Assembly: GCF_002355515.1 (NCBI RefSeq)
Contig: NZ_AP014809.1
Span: 761,001-825,000, forward strand
DNA: 64,000 bases
DNA from: Methylorubrum populi
Lineage (GTDB): Bacteria > Pseudomonadota > Alphaproteobacteria > Rhizobiales > Beijerinckiaceae
Direction of reading: 5' to 3'
Shown here: in pieces, positions 17,026 to 25,852 of the stretch
Layout: every line of letters starts with the position of its first letter
Numbering within the stretch: the stretch's first letter is position 1
The notes under the pieces: model-generated
Told to the model about the DNA's origin: nothing
What the model saw: the letters and a program-made list of their open reading frames with translations, nothing else
Database searches by the model: none
Made by a program: the position numbers and the translations under genes

Positions 17026-17714
17026 CGCCGTCTCGGCGACGTCGCCTCTGTCCCGTCCGAGAACGACGACAAAGCTACGCTCGAAGCACGCATTCTTGCG
17101 GGGTACATCCGGATGAGCAGACCGCAGGCTGCGGCGCGGCGTGCTCCGCCGGCCGTTGAAGCAAGTGCCCGCCGGCGAGGCGGCGAGCGGATCTCGAGCG
17201 TCTCGGGAGCCGCTGGACCGCTCTCCGCATCGCGCAGACGGCAACCGAGGGTCACAAAGTTCAGGCCCGCCAGCATGGCCGCCTCCATGTGGCACCAGAA
17301 GCGCGGGTTGCGCCCGATGAAGGCAATGCAGCCGTCCTATTGCCGCACCGGAATATTTTCAGGAGGTATGCATCATCCTGACCCAAAACATAGACCTCAT
17401 CGAGGCATTCACTCGCGCATCGCAGAACTCGACACCGGATGCGCGGGCCAATGGCCAGGACAAGCGCGCTTCCGTGCAAAGCCTCATGTCCGACCAATCT
17501 CTGTTCAAGCAGTGAACGGACTCATCCTTGTGTTTTATGATCCCCGACCCAAAATTATCGATGGTTATGCAGAATATATTCAAAAAATTTCGCCGAATGA
17601 GAAGGATTTCGCATCAAACCCATATTGATGCGCAAGGGTGATATATTGAATTAGAGACCAATTGCCGCTTTCCGGCCCCGTCGAGAGTTGGCCCGATCGG
17701 TCGCCGGTCCGCGA
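17026..17714. other. Intergenic region with an AT-rich patch, no firmly supported gene
   Basis: About 690 bases between two minus-strand genes. The first part is GC-rich upstream sequence. From about 17345 to 17660 composition drops sharply. An AGGAGG at 17361-17366 sits one base from an ATG at 17368 that opens an 86-codon frame to 17628, too close for good initiation. A second frame (from about 17372 to 17515, LTQNIDLIEAFTRASQNS) has protein-like content but only ATC codons at the right distance. It may be a decayed small gene. Confidence 0.35.
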
Positions 17715-18143
17715 TCATCGCTCCGACAGCCTTTCCAGGGTAAGAGGGTCGGGCTGTCCGCCGAAGAACGTCGCGAGGGCGCGGGCGAAGTCCGGCGACT
17801 CCGGATCGGCCCGCGCGAACAACGTCATGGAGGAGCGGAATTTCATGTCGTCGGGCGTGCCGAACAGGTCGTGGGCCGAGCGGTCCTCCCAGGCGTTGGC
17901 GGCCCGCGTGCAGGCCAGAAGCCTCTGGCCGAGCAGCGGGTGGGCGAGATAAGCCCGCGCCTCGGCGAGCGATCCGATCGCGTAGCGCCGGGCCATGGCG
18001 CTGGAGCCGAGCCCGGCGATCTGAGGGAAGACGAACCACATCCAGTGGCTCCGCTTGTGCCCGTTCCGCAGTTCCGCGAGCGCGTTCTCGTAGACGCCCT
18101 CCTGAGCTTCCACGAAACGGTTCAGGTCGAACGCGTCGTTCAT
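17715..18143 (-). CDS. DUF1810 family protein
   Basis: A 142-residue soluble protein of the DUF1810 family (calpastatin-named in some databases). Family marks are FDLNRFVEAQEGVYENALAELRNGHKRSHWMWFVFPQI, GLGSSAMARRYAI and HDLFGTPDDMKFRSSMTLFA. No enzymatic role is established. The start at 18143 is chosen because upstream frame residues are non-coding in character. The next gene on this strand begins 55 bases upstream at its own stop, so the two may be co-transcribed. Confidence 0.85.
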   Translation of the reverse strand: MNDAFDLNRFVEAQEGVYENALAELRNGHKRSHWMWFVFPQIAGLGSSAMARRYAIGSLAEARAYLAHPLLGQRLLACTRAANAWEDRSAHDLFGTPDDMKFRSSMTLFARADPESPDFARALATFFGGQPDPLTLERLSER

Positions 18144-18198
18144 CGTCTGCCCCACACCTCGTGAGGCAGGACAAACCGACCGAGCGCGGCGGCGTTCC

Positions 18199-19116
18199 TC
18201 AGGCGGATGCCGCCATCGCCTCGAAAACGAGGGCGTGGCGCGCGGCCAGGGCGTCCACGTCGCTGCCATATCCGCCGCCGATCACGGCGCAGAGCGGAAC
18301 GTTCCGTGCCCGGGCGAGACCGACGACGTAGCGGTCACGGGCGCGCAGACCGTCGTCGGTCAGGCAGAGGCGACCGAGCCGGTCGTCACGGTGCGGATCG
18401 ACGCCGGCATTGTAGAAGATCAGGTCCGGGGCGAAGTTCTGGACGAGGCCGGGCAGGCGCGCCTCCAGCACCGCGAGATACGCCGCGTCCCCCAGCCCGT
18501 CGGGCAGGCCGATATCGAGGTCGCCCGGCACCTTGTCGTGCGGATAGTTGCGCTCGCAGTGAATTGAGAGCGTGAACAGATCCGGCTCTCGGGCAACGCA
18601 GTCGGCGGTGCCGTCGCCCTGATGCACGTCGAGGTCGATGACGAGCGCCCTGGTGATCGCCCCCTCCCGCCTCAGGGCGAGGGCGGCCACCGCGACGTCG
18701 TTGAAGACGCAGAAGCCCGCTCCGCCGGCCCGCCGCGCGTGGTGGCTGCCGCCGGCGGTGCTGCCGGCCAGCCCGTGGCTCAGGGCGAGGCGCGCGGCGC
18801 GCAGCGTCCCCCCGGCCGAGGCGCGGGAGCGGGCGGCGACCGCCTCCGTGACCGGCAGGCCGATCGCCCGCTCGATCGCGCGCGGCACCCGAAGGCTCAG
18901 CACGGCCTCGACGTAGCCCGGATCGTGCGCGCCCGACAGCAGGGCGGCGTCGGCGGGCTCCGGCGTGACGAACCCGTCGGGCGCGAGGCCGCGCGCGCGC
19001 AGGATCTCGGCCAGCCGGCTGTATTTGCGCATCGGAAAGCGGTGATCCGCCGGCAGCTCGGCCTCGTAGGCCGGATGGAAGACGATCGGGATCAAGGGAA
19101 CGGTCCGGGACGGCAT
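18199..19116 (-). CDS. Histone deacetylase family protein (acetoin utilisation/APAH type)
   Basis: A zinc amidohydrolase of about 305 residues in the arginase/deacetylase superfamily. GGSHHARRAGGAGFCVFNDVAVAA provides the catalytic His pair, DLDVHQGDGT and the Asp in YNAGVDPHRDD supply the metal ligands, and IGGGY holds the transition-state stabilising Tyr. Bacterial members deacetylate polyamines or small acetylated substrates. An upstream GTG (19128) is in frame; ATG 19116 is taken. It is divergent from the glycosyltransferase gene at 19222. Confidence 0.9.
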   Translation of the reverse strand: MPSRTVPLIPIVFHPAYEAELPADHRFPMRKYSRLAEILRARGLAPDGFVTPEPADAALLSGAHDPGYVEAVLSLRVPRAIERAIGLPVTEAVAARSRASAGGTLRAARLALSHGLAGSTAGGSHHARRAGGAGFCVFNDVAVAALALRREGAITRALVIDLDVHQGDGTADCVAREPDLFTLSIHCERNYPHDKVPGDLDIGLPDGLGDAAYLAVLEARLPGLVQNFAPDLIFYNAGVDPHRDDRLGRLCLTDDGLRARDRYVVGLARARNVPLCAVIGGGYGSDVDALAARHALVFEAMAASA

Positions 19117-19221
19117 TCGAAGTGTCACACGCCTGATAAGGCGGCGCTGCTAGGGGCGTGATGGGACGCGCCGTCGCGCCCAGACACGCGTCAGACACAC
19201 GATCGACGGGAGACGCCGCGC

Positions 19222-20382
19222 ATGATCGCCCTGCCGGAGAGCGGCGCCTCCGCCGCCCTCGCGCTCTGCGCGGCCCTCGCTGCGGTCAACCTCGCCAGCC
19301 TGGCGGTGGCGGCCCTGCGCATCGGGCGCAAGGGCAAACCTTCGGCCTTCCCCGCGGGCGCCCCCGTCTCGGTGGTGCGGCCCCTGCGCGGCCTGGAGGC
19401 CTTCAGCGAAGAGACCCTGCTGGCAAGCTTCCGGCTCGACTATCCGGCCTACGAGTTGATCTTCTGCGTGGCGGATGCAGGCGATCCGATCCTGCCGCTG
19501 CTGGAGCGGATGCGGGCGGCGCATCCGCAGGTCCCGTCGCGCCTGATCCTCGGCGACGAGCGCATCGGCGGCAATCCGAAGCTCAACAACTGCGTGCGCG
19601 GCTGGGACGCCGCCCGGTACGACTGGGTGATCCTGGCCGATTCCAACGTCCTGATGCCGCGCGACTATATCCAGCAGATGCAGGCGGCATGGCGCTCCGA
19701 CAGCGGCCTCGTCTGCTCGACACCGATCGGGTCGCGGCCGGCAAACTTCTTCGCCGAGGTGGAGTGCGCCTTTCTCAACACCCTCCAGGCTCGCTGGCAA
19801 TATGCCGGCGAGGCGCTCGGCCTCGGCTTCGCCCAGGGCAAGAGCATGCTCTGGAACAAGCCGTTCCTCGAAACGCGGGGCGGCATCCGCGCGCTGAACG
19901 CCGAGATCGCCGAGGATGCCGCCGCGACCAAGCTCGTGCGTGCCGCGGGCAAGCGGGTCCACCTCGTCGCCGCCCCCTTCCGGCAGCCGCTCGGGCGCCG
20001 CGACCTGGCGGAGGTCTGGTCGCGGCAGGTGCGCTGGGCGCGGCTGCGACGGGTGACCTTCCCGCTCTTCTTCGCACCCGAGATCGGCATCGGCGCCCTG
20101 CTGCCGCTGGTGCTGACGGGCCTCGTGGCGGGCACCGTCGAGGCCGCGCTCTGGCTCATCGGGGCGGGCGCGCTCTGGTACGGCGCGGAAATGGCGCTGG
20201 CGTTCCGCGCCGGCTGGCACCGTTCGCCGAGGATGCTCGCTGCGTTTCTCGTGCGCGACGCCCTGCTGCCGGCGATCTGGGCCAGCGCCTGGGCGCGCAC
20301 CGCCATCGTCTGGCGCGGCAACGCCATGGACATCCGCACCCGCGACGCGGCTGCGCTGGAGACCGGACCGACCGCTGCCTGA
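19222..20382 (+). CDS. GT21-like glycosyltransferase (ceramide glucosyltransferase/HpnI type)
   Basis: A membrane glycosyltransferase of 386 residues. One N-terminal helix (ALALCAALAAVNLASLAVAAL), then a GT-A domain with VSVVRPLRGLE, the first Asp motif CVADAGD, LADSNVLM as second, AEDAAATKLV as third, and RQVRWARLRR as the (Q/R)xxRW motif; two or three C-terminal helices follow. This order is that of ceramide glucosyltransferases and of the hopanoid-associated HpnI. No hopanoid genes are adjacent, so the acceptor lipid is open. Confidence 0.85.
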   Translation: MIALPESGASAALALCAALAAVNLASLAVAALRIGRKGKPSAFPAGAPVSVVRPLRGLEAFSEETLLASFRLDYPAYELIFCVADAGDPILPLLERMRAAHPQVPSRLILGDERIGGNPKLNNCVRGWDAARYDWVILADSNVLMPRDYIQQMQAAWRSDSGLVCSTPIGSRPANFFAEVECAFLNTLQARWQYAGEALGLGFAQGKSMLWNKPFLETRGGIRALNAEIAEDAAATKLVRAAGKRVHLVAAPFRQPLGRRDLAEVWSRQVRWARLRRVTFPLFFAPEIGIGALLPLVLTGLVAGTVEAALWLIGAGALWYGAEMALAFRAGWHRSPRMLAAFLVRDALLPAIWASAWARTAIVWRGNAMDIRTRDAAALETGPTAA

Positions 20383-20583
20383 CCGCCGCGTCCCGCTTCG
20401 AGGGACCCGCAACCGGGATCGCCTCACGCTGCCGTCGAGTCAGGCGGCCCGGCCTCCAAAATGCGAGCGGGTCGCACATTGAGCATTGCCCTGCGCAATC
20501 CGGCAGCGGCTGCACCATGGAAGGCTGTTGAAACGGCCTCAAGCGCTGAAAATTCGCGGTGTCGTGAGGGGGAGCATACCGCG

Positions 20584-21000
20584 ATGGCTTGGATGCCGTT
20601 CCGAAGCGTGCTGCCGACGTCATCCGTTGCGCGCGGAAAGGATGTCGAGCAACGGATTCCGGCCCCCCATCCGGCCTCCTCGCCGCGGCTGTCGAAAGTC
20701 GTTGTGCCTGACTTCACGGACGGGGCGCGTCCCCCCCGCCCGACGCCCGAGCCCACCACTCTCGATGCTATCGGCCAGCGGGACGAAGTCGTCCGCGAGC
20801 GCATCGACGCCAGGGTCGGGCGGCTGGACGACCTGCGGAGCCTTCAGGACGATTTCCCGCTGATCCTGCAGCCGCTGGCGAGCATCAGCAACGAGCGGTC
20901 CAAGGCCAGCTTGCGGATCGCTGAACTCGAGAACACGCTGTCGCACGAGGTGACCGGCATCAGCCCGCGCTGCGCCGTCCGCGGTGCTCCGCCGGCATAG
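20584..21000 (+). CDS. Possible truncated coiled-coil protein
   Basis: An open frame of 139 codons from ATG 20584 (in frame also from 20461). The central part, LDAIGQRDEVVRERIDARVG onward, then RLDDLRSLQDDFPLILQPLASI and SKASLRIAELENTLSHE, has heptad-like spacing and recalls the N-terminal region of crescentin-like or SMC-like proteins of Methylobacterium, from memory. It ends abruptly 50 residues later in what looks like out-of-frame sequence, so it may be the remnant of a longer gene. The following permease starts 133 bases downstream. Confidence 0.35.
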   Translation: MAWMPFRSVLPTSSVARGKDVEQRIPAPHPASSPRLSKVVVPDFTDGARPPRPTPEPTTLDAIGQRDEVVRERIDARVGRLDDLRSLQDDFPLILQPLASISNERSKASLRIAELENTLSHEVTGISPRCAVRGAPPA

Positions 21001-21133
21001 GACGCCCGGAGCGCCGCGTGTCCCAGGCGCGGTGACGCTGCGGCAACGCTCTTGCTTGGCCTTCGGTCCCACGGCCCGCGTACGGATGACTCGTCGGACG
21101 CCGCTTCCCGGGCCGGGCATGCGGAGATGCAGG

Positions 21134-22498
21134 ATGCCAACGCCTTCGACCGCGCTCGATAAGAGCCTCAACGCCTTCCATCTCTGGGGAATCGCCGTCG
21201 GGCTCGTGATCTCGGGCGAGTATTTCGGATGGAGTTACGGCTGGGCTCAGGCCGGCACCCTCGGCTTCCTCGTCACGACGCTGTGCGTCGCCGCGATGTA
21301 CGTCGCCTTCATCTTCAGCTTCACCGAACTCACCACCGCGATCCCGCAGGCCGGTGGCCCCTTCGCCTATTCCCTGCGCGCCTTCGGTCCCACCGGCGCG
21401 GCGATCGCCGGCTACGCCACGCTGATCGAGTTCGTGTTCGCGCCGCCGGCGATCTCGCTCGCCATCGGTGCCTATCTCAACGTCCAGTTTCCGGGTCTCG
21501 ACCCGAAACACGCGGCGCTCGGAGCCTACCTGCTGTTCATGGGGCTCAACATCGTCGGCGTGCGCATCGCCGCCACTTTCGAGCTGTTCGTCACCGTGCT
21601 GGCGGTGGGTGAATTGCTGGTCTTCATGGGCGTCGTCGCACCGGCCTTCAGCCTCGCGAGCTTCACCGCCGGCGGCTGGGCGGGACAGGACGCGTTCGGC
21701 CTAGCGGCCATCGGCGGAATCTTCGCGGCGATCCCCTTCGCGATCTGGTTCTTTCTCGCCATCGAGGGGGTCGCCATGGCCGCCGAAGAGGCGAAGGACC
21801 CTCAACGCACCATTCCCATCGCCTACATCACCGGCGTGCTGACGCTCACCGTGCTCGCTTTCGGGGTGATGCTGTTCGCGGGTGCGGCCGGAGACTGGAA
21901 GAGCCTGTCCGACCTCAACGATCCCCTGCCCCAGGCGATGAAGCGGGTGGTGGGCGAGTCGAGCGGCTGGCTGCACATGCTGGTCTGGCTCGGCCTGTTC
22001 GGCCTCGTCGCCTCCTTCCACGGCATCATCATGGGCTATGCCCGCCAGATCTTCGCGCTCGCCCGCGCCGGCTTCCTGCCGGCGGTGTTCGCGCGGGTGC
22101 ATCCGCGCTTCCAGACTCCCCATGTCGCGACGTTGGCGGGCGGGATCGTCGGCATCGCCGCGATCTACAGCGACAACCTGATCAGCGTCGCCGGCCAGTC
22201 GCTCACCGCCAGCATCGTGACGATGGCGGTGTTCGGCGCCCTCACCATGTACGTGATGAGCATGGCGGCCCTGTTCTGGCTCCGGTGGAGCGAACCCGAT
22301 CTCGCCCGTCCCTATCGGGCGCCGCTCTATCCCTACGCGCCGGCCTTCGCGCTGGCCATGGCCCTGATCTGCCTCGTAGCGCTCGTGGTCTACAATCCGC
22401 TGATCTTCTCGATCTTCGCCGCAGTGATGGGCGCGGCCGTCCTCTTGGTGCGGCTCGTGGCAAAACCGGCGGTGCCGGCCCCGGCCCCCGCCGCCTGA
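21134..22498 (+). CDS. Amino acid/ethanolamine permease (APC family)
   Basis: A 454-residue, 12-helix APC transporter. LWGIAVGLVISGEYFGWSYG and the conserved TTAIPQAGGPFAYSLRAFG and AIEGVAMAAEEAKDPQRTIP match ethanolamine permeases (Eat/EutP type), which import ethanolamine as a carbon or nitrogen source. ATG 21134 is chosen over the in-frame ATG at 21119 because GGAG lies seven bases before it and the length then fits the family. No ethanolamine ammonia-lyase genes (eutBC) are adjacent. Confidence 0.85.
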   Translation: MPTPSTALDKSLNAFHLWGIAVGLVISGEYFGWSYGWAQAGTLGFLVTTLCVAAMYVAFIFSFTELTTAIPQAGGPFAYSLRAFGPTGAAIAGYATLIEFVFAPPAISLAIGAYLNVQFPGLDPKHAALGAYLLFMGLNIVGVRIAATFELFVTVLAVGELLVFMGVVAPAFSLASFTAGGWAGQDAFGLAAIGGIFAAIPFAIWFFLAIEGVAMAAEEAKDPQRTIPIAYITGVLTLTVLAFGVMLFAGAAGDWKSLSDLNDPLPQAMKRVVGESSGWLHMLVWLGLFGLVASFHGIIMGYARQIFALARAGFLPAVFARVHPRFQTPHVATLAGGIVGIAAIYSDNLISVAGQSLTASIVTMAVFGALTMYVMSMAALFWLRWSEPDLARPYRAPLYPYAPAFALAMALICLVALVVYNPLIFSIFAAVMGAAVLLVRLVAKPAVPAPAPAA

Positions 22499-22697
22499 TC
22501 CGTTGCCGCAGCCGCGCGAAGTCGGTCTCGAACGGTCCCGGCCGTTCGAAGAAAAACGGGTTTCAAAGGCGCCGCGACGTATGCCGCCGCGCCCGGCATG
22601 ATTTGCATAGGAGACACAAAATCAGCTTAGCCTGGAGATCGTCCGGCCTGTGTCGATTTCAGGTGGCCGGAGTTCTGAAAAATCGCTCAGGTCATCA

Positions 22698-24761
22698 ATG
22701 CATTTTCGTGCATGGGCACTCGCCGGACTGCTGGGTTCGAGCGTCATCGCAACTCCGGGGCGCGCGGACGAAGCGACCTTCTATCGCGGCACGCATATCT
22801 GTAACGGCGAACGGCTGCTCGATGACTGGGAATTCCAGCCGAGTGGGTCGCGCTTCAGGGTCTTCTATCGAAAGGTCGAGGGAACATCCTTCCAGACACT
22901 GGAGCTGACCGCTTCGCCGGCGGGTGAGGAGGTCGTTCTGTCGGACCAGCGCGGCCGTCCTTGGGTCGCGGCGCGGATCGCATCGGGCGGCGACCGGATC
23001 CAGGGCCGATGGCTGACCTACCAGGGCCGCCCCCAGAGCGAGTGCGAGCCGTTCACGCTCGAACGCACGAGGAGCGCCAAGGCGCGTATGGATGCGCTGT
23101 TCACGCTCCTCGGCACCGCCGATCCGACCGTCGAAACGGCGCGGAAGGTCGCGACCGAGCAGCAGCGCCTGCCGCCGATCGCGCTGCTGCCCGAACTCGA
23201 CCAGCAGATCGATCGCCAACACTACGCCGAGGCCGCCCCGGCCTTCTGGAAGCGCTACTACGAAGCGGAGCGGAAGCGGCTCTCGGAGAGCCCGATCGAG
23301 ACGCAGGCCGACCGGGAACGGCTCGTGGCGGCGATGCGGGCGGCGACCACGGCCGAGGTGACGCCCCAGGATTCGTTGGACCGGGACGGCACCGCCCGCG
23401 AGGCCGCCCTCGCCTTCCTCCGCACCGTCGCCGACCGCCTCGCCGCCGGCGGCCGGCCCCTGGAGGCCCTGCCTGCCGACGGCCTGTGCGAACGGCTGGC
23501 GGGCTTCGGGTATATCGACACCGACCGGCTCGAACTCGCGGTCGGCCTGCCCGCCGAGTACTGGGACCGGGCCTTCACCGAGGATCTGATCCGCAAGGCG
23601 CAGGTCTGCCGGGAGGGGCGCGCCGTCGTCCAGCTCCTGACCCAGACCTATCCGGAAATCGAGAAGCGCCGGAAGGTGGCGGCCTGGCTTCGGGAGCAGC
23701 GCAACCGCCTGCTCGCTCTGCCGCTGTCGCTGTCGAGCTTCCGCGAAACGAGCGGACTGAGCCTGAGCCACGAGGAGTTGAGGCGGAACGACGTCACCCG
23801 GGCGGCTTACGAGCGCTTCATCGGCGCATCGCTCGAGCCGCGCCGCAAAGCGTTGGAGGAGGCGGCCGCCCGCGAGATCCAGGCCTCGTTTGCCGCGGAC
23901 AATCCCGCGAGCCTTCCCCTGGGCCAAGCACGCTCCCGCTGCGAACAGTGGGTCGGTCGGCAATGGGGCAACGACGCGTTGGCAAGGCTCTACAGAACCT
24001 GCACGAACGCGGCCGACACCTATGTCGAGGGCGCGATCCGCCGGTCCTTCCAGGCGCAGGTCGAGCGGATCGAGGCCGCCCCGAAGACCTTCGAGGGCCT
24101 GCGCACCCACAATTGGTTCCAGATGGAGACGGGCGATCTCGGCGGGGCCTATCCCTCGGCTGCGGTCTCGGCGGAGTTCAACGGCAAGGTCGCGAGCGCC
24201 CGGGCGGAGGCCGCCCGCACGGCCAAAGGCGAGGTCGAACAGGCCTTCGCCTCGGCCGATCCCCTGGCGGAGGCACCGGAACCGCCGATCCTGCAATGCG
24301 GGCGCGACCTGATGACATCGGACGACACGTTGCGCCCCCTCGTGCAGGCCTGCCGGGAGGGCAGCCAAACCCTCGCCACCCGCCGCGAAGAGGCGCGCTG
24401 CAAGCAGGCGCTCAAAGCATCGGGCGCCGGCGACGGTCTTGCAGCGGGCACGATCCGCACGTCGGCGGCCGCGCAGACCGGTCTCCCGGTGCGCAAGCTC
24501 GTCTGCGGCGGCGCGCGCCAGAGGGTGTCGGTGACCTTCCCGACCTCCGGGATGCTGTGGTGGTCCAAGCAATACATGCAGATTCACCTGCCGGAGGAGG
24601 CCCGGCAAACCCCGTCCGGCACCATCCGCTGGCTGATAGAGCCCGTGGGCGGCAGCAAATCCGATTGGGCCCTCACCAGGATCGAGTCCAAGACGATCGA
24701 CTTGCCGGTTCCGCAGGAGATCCTGCTGGCCTGCCTCGCCCAGCAGGGCTTCTGCCGATGA
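22698..24761 (+). CDS. Large secreted protein of unknown function
   Basis: From ATG 22698 the protein is 687 residues with a signal peptide (MHFRAWALAGLLGSSVIATP, cleavage probably near GRADEA). The mature part has an N-terminal beta-rich domain with a Cys pair (HICNGERLLDDWEF ... SECEPFTL), a long helical middle with many Arg/Glu residues, several spaced Cys pairs (CERL, CREGRAVV; CEQW, YRTCTNA) and a C-terminal beta-like part. Paired cysteines suggest periplasmic disulfides. I do not recognise a family. An ATG at 22650 would add 16 polar residues before the signal. Confidence 0.65.
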   Translation: MHFRAWALAGLLGSSVIATPGRADEATFYRGTHICNGERLLDDWEFQPSGSRFRVFYRKVEGTSFQTLELTASPAGEEVVLSDQRGRPWVAARIASGGDRIQGRWLTYQGRPQSECEPFTLERTRSAKARMDALFTLLGTADPTVETARKVATEQQRLPPIALLPELDQQIDRQHYAEAAPAFWKRYYEAERKRLSESPIETQADRERLVAAMRAATTAEVTPQDSLDRDGTAREAALAFLRTVADRLAAGGRPLEALPADGLCERLAGFGYIDTDRLELAVGLPAEYWDRAFTEDLIRKAQVCREGRAVVQLLTQTYPEIEKRRKVAAWLREQRNRLLALPLSLSSFRETSGLSLSHEELRRNDVTRAAYERFIGASLEPRRKALEEAAAREIQASFAADNPASLPLGQARSRCEQWVGRQWGNDALARLYRTCTNAADTYVEGAIRRSFQAQVERIEAAPKTFEGLRTHNWFQMETGDLGGAYPSAAVSAEFNGKVASARAEAARTAKGEVEQAFASADPLAEAPEPPILQCGRDLMTSDDTLRPLVQACREGSQTLATRREEARCKQALKASGAGDGLAAGTIRTSAAAQTGLPVRKLVCGGARQRVSVTFPTSGMLWWSKQYMQIHLPEEARQTPSGTIRWLIEPVGGSKSDWALTRIESKTIDLPVPQEILLACLAQQGFCR

Positions 24762-24868
24762 CGCCGGAGCGGGGCCGGTCCTGATGTCTGACGGGCGGAC
24801 GGATCGAATGCGAGGCGCGAGGGCCGGGGTGATGCGAGTGGTCTCGCACGAAGATCGAGGCTCCGAGC

Positions 24869-25114
24869 GTGGCAAGATCAGGCTCTCGCGGCTCGGCCGC
24901 CCTCTGCACGTCGTCGCAGCCGGCCTCGCCCTCGGCGGCCTGCTCGCCAGGTCCTGGTCCTGTCGATCGAGGCGGGCGCGTCGATCCCGCGACGACACTG
25001 ATCCAGGGCGACAGGGCGCGCGTGGAGGTTTCCCGACAGGCGCTGCGCTTCGACCTCATCGGCGCCGCCGAAGCGATCCGGGCACAGCGCGCCTGCCTTG
25101 CCGACACGCGCTGA
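24869..25114 (+). pseudogene. Possible remnant of a small secreted protein
   Basis: The last 45 codons of this frame (VDPATTLIQGDRARVEVSRQ, then FDLIGAAEAIRAQRACL) look like the C-terminus of small periplasmic proteins that end in F-x-L-x-G-(S/A)-xx-AI-xx-R-x-CL. The first 35 codons look random, while a neighbouring frame just upstream (LHVVAAGLALGGLLA) could be a signal segment. A frameshift near 24960 would join them. Evidence is weak and no intact homologue is visible here. Confidence 0.25.
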
Positions 25115-25158
25115 CGGACGGTCTTCTTCACGGCCCCTCCCTTGCGCTAGAGGGACCC

Positions 25159-25851
25159 ATGAACATCGCCATCCTCGAAACCGGCCATCCGCCCGATCGG
25201 CTCGGCGGACGCTTTCCCTCCTACGGCGCGATGGTGGAAGCGCTGATCGGCGACGGCCATCGCTTCGCACGCTTCGACGTGACGGCGGATCACTGGCCAG
25301 AGGCGCCGGAATCCTTCGACGCGTTCGTCATTACCGGCTCGCCGGCCTCGGTCTACGATCCGATTCCCTGGGTGGAGAGGCTTCTCGCTCTCCTGCGCAG
25401 CCTCGATCCGTCGACGAAGCTCGTCGGCCTCTGCTTCGGGCATCAGGCCCTGGCCCAGGCCCTCGGCGGGCGGGTCGAGCGATCCGAGCGTGGCTGGGGC
25501 CTCGGACTGCACCGCTACGACGTGGCGGAGCGCGCGCCCTTCATGGACGATGCGGCGGGCATCGCGATTCCCGTGAGTCATCAGGATCAGGTTGTCGCCC
25601 TGCCCCCCGGCGCACGCGTCCTCGCGGGCAGCGCCTTCACGCCCTACGGCGTGCTGGCCTGGAGCGACCGTCCCGTCCTGTCCTTCCAGTGCCACCCGGA
25701 ATTCGCGCCCGACTACGCCCGCGCCCTCACCGACGGTCACCGGGCCGGAGAAACCGATCCGGCCCTGGTGCGGACGGCCCTCGCCTCGCTGGAGGCGCCG
25801 CACGACAGCGCCCGGGTGGGCGGCTGGATCCGGCGCTTTCTGCGGGAATAG
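25159..25851 (+). CDS. Class I glutamine amidotransferase-like protein
   Basis: A 230-residue GATase1 protein with the nucleophile Cys in VGLCFGHQALAQALGG and the catalytic His-x-Glu in FQCHPEFAPDYARAL; ITGSPASVYD is the oxyanion loop. Stand-alone GATases of this type resemble GMP synthase-like or gamma-glutamyl hydrolases acting on small amines. ATG 25159 is used since residues before it are non-coding in character. It converges on the aldo/keto reductase gene, one base apart from its stop. Confidence 0.88.
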   Translation: MNIAILETGHPPDRLGGRFPSYGAMVEALIGDGHRFARFDVTADHWPEAPESFDAFVITGSPASVYDPIPWVERLLALLRSLDPSTKLVGLCFGHQALAQALGGRVERSERGWGLGLHRYDVAERAPFMDDAAGIAIPVSHQDQVVALPPGARVLAGSAFTPYGVLAWSDRPVLSFQCHPEFAPDYARALTDGHRAGETDPALVRTALASLEAPHDSARVGGWIRRFLRE

Positions 25852-25852
25852 C

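Noticed and set aside
24784..25158. N-terminal extension of the amidotransferase
   Set aside because: Residues before ATG 25159 look non-coding and class I amidotransferases of this size start at MNIAILETG.
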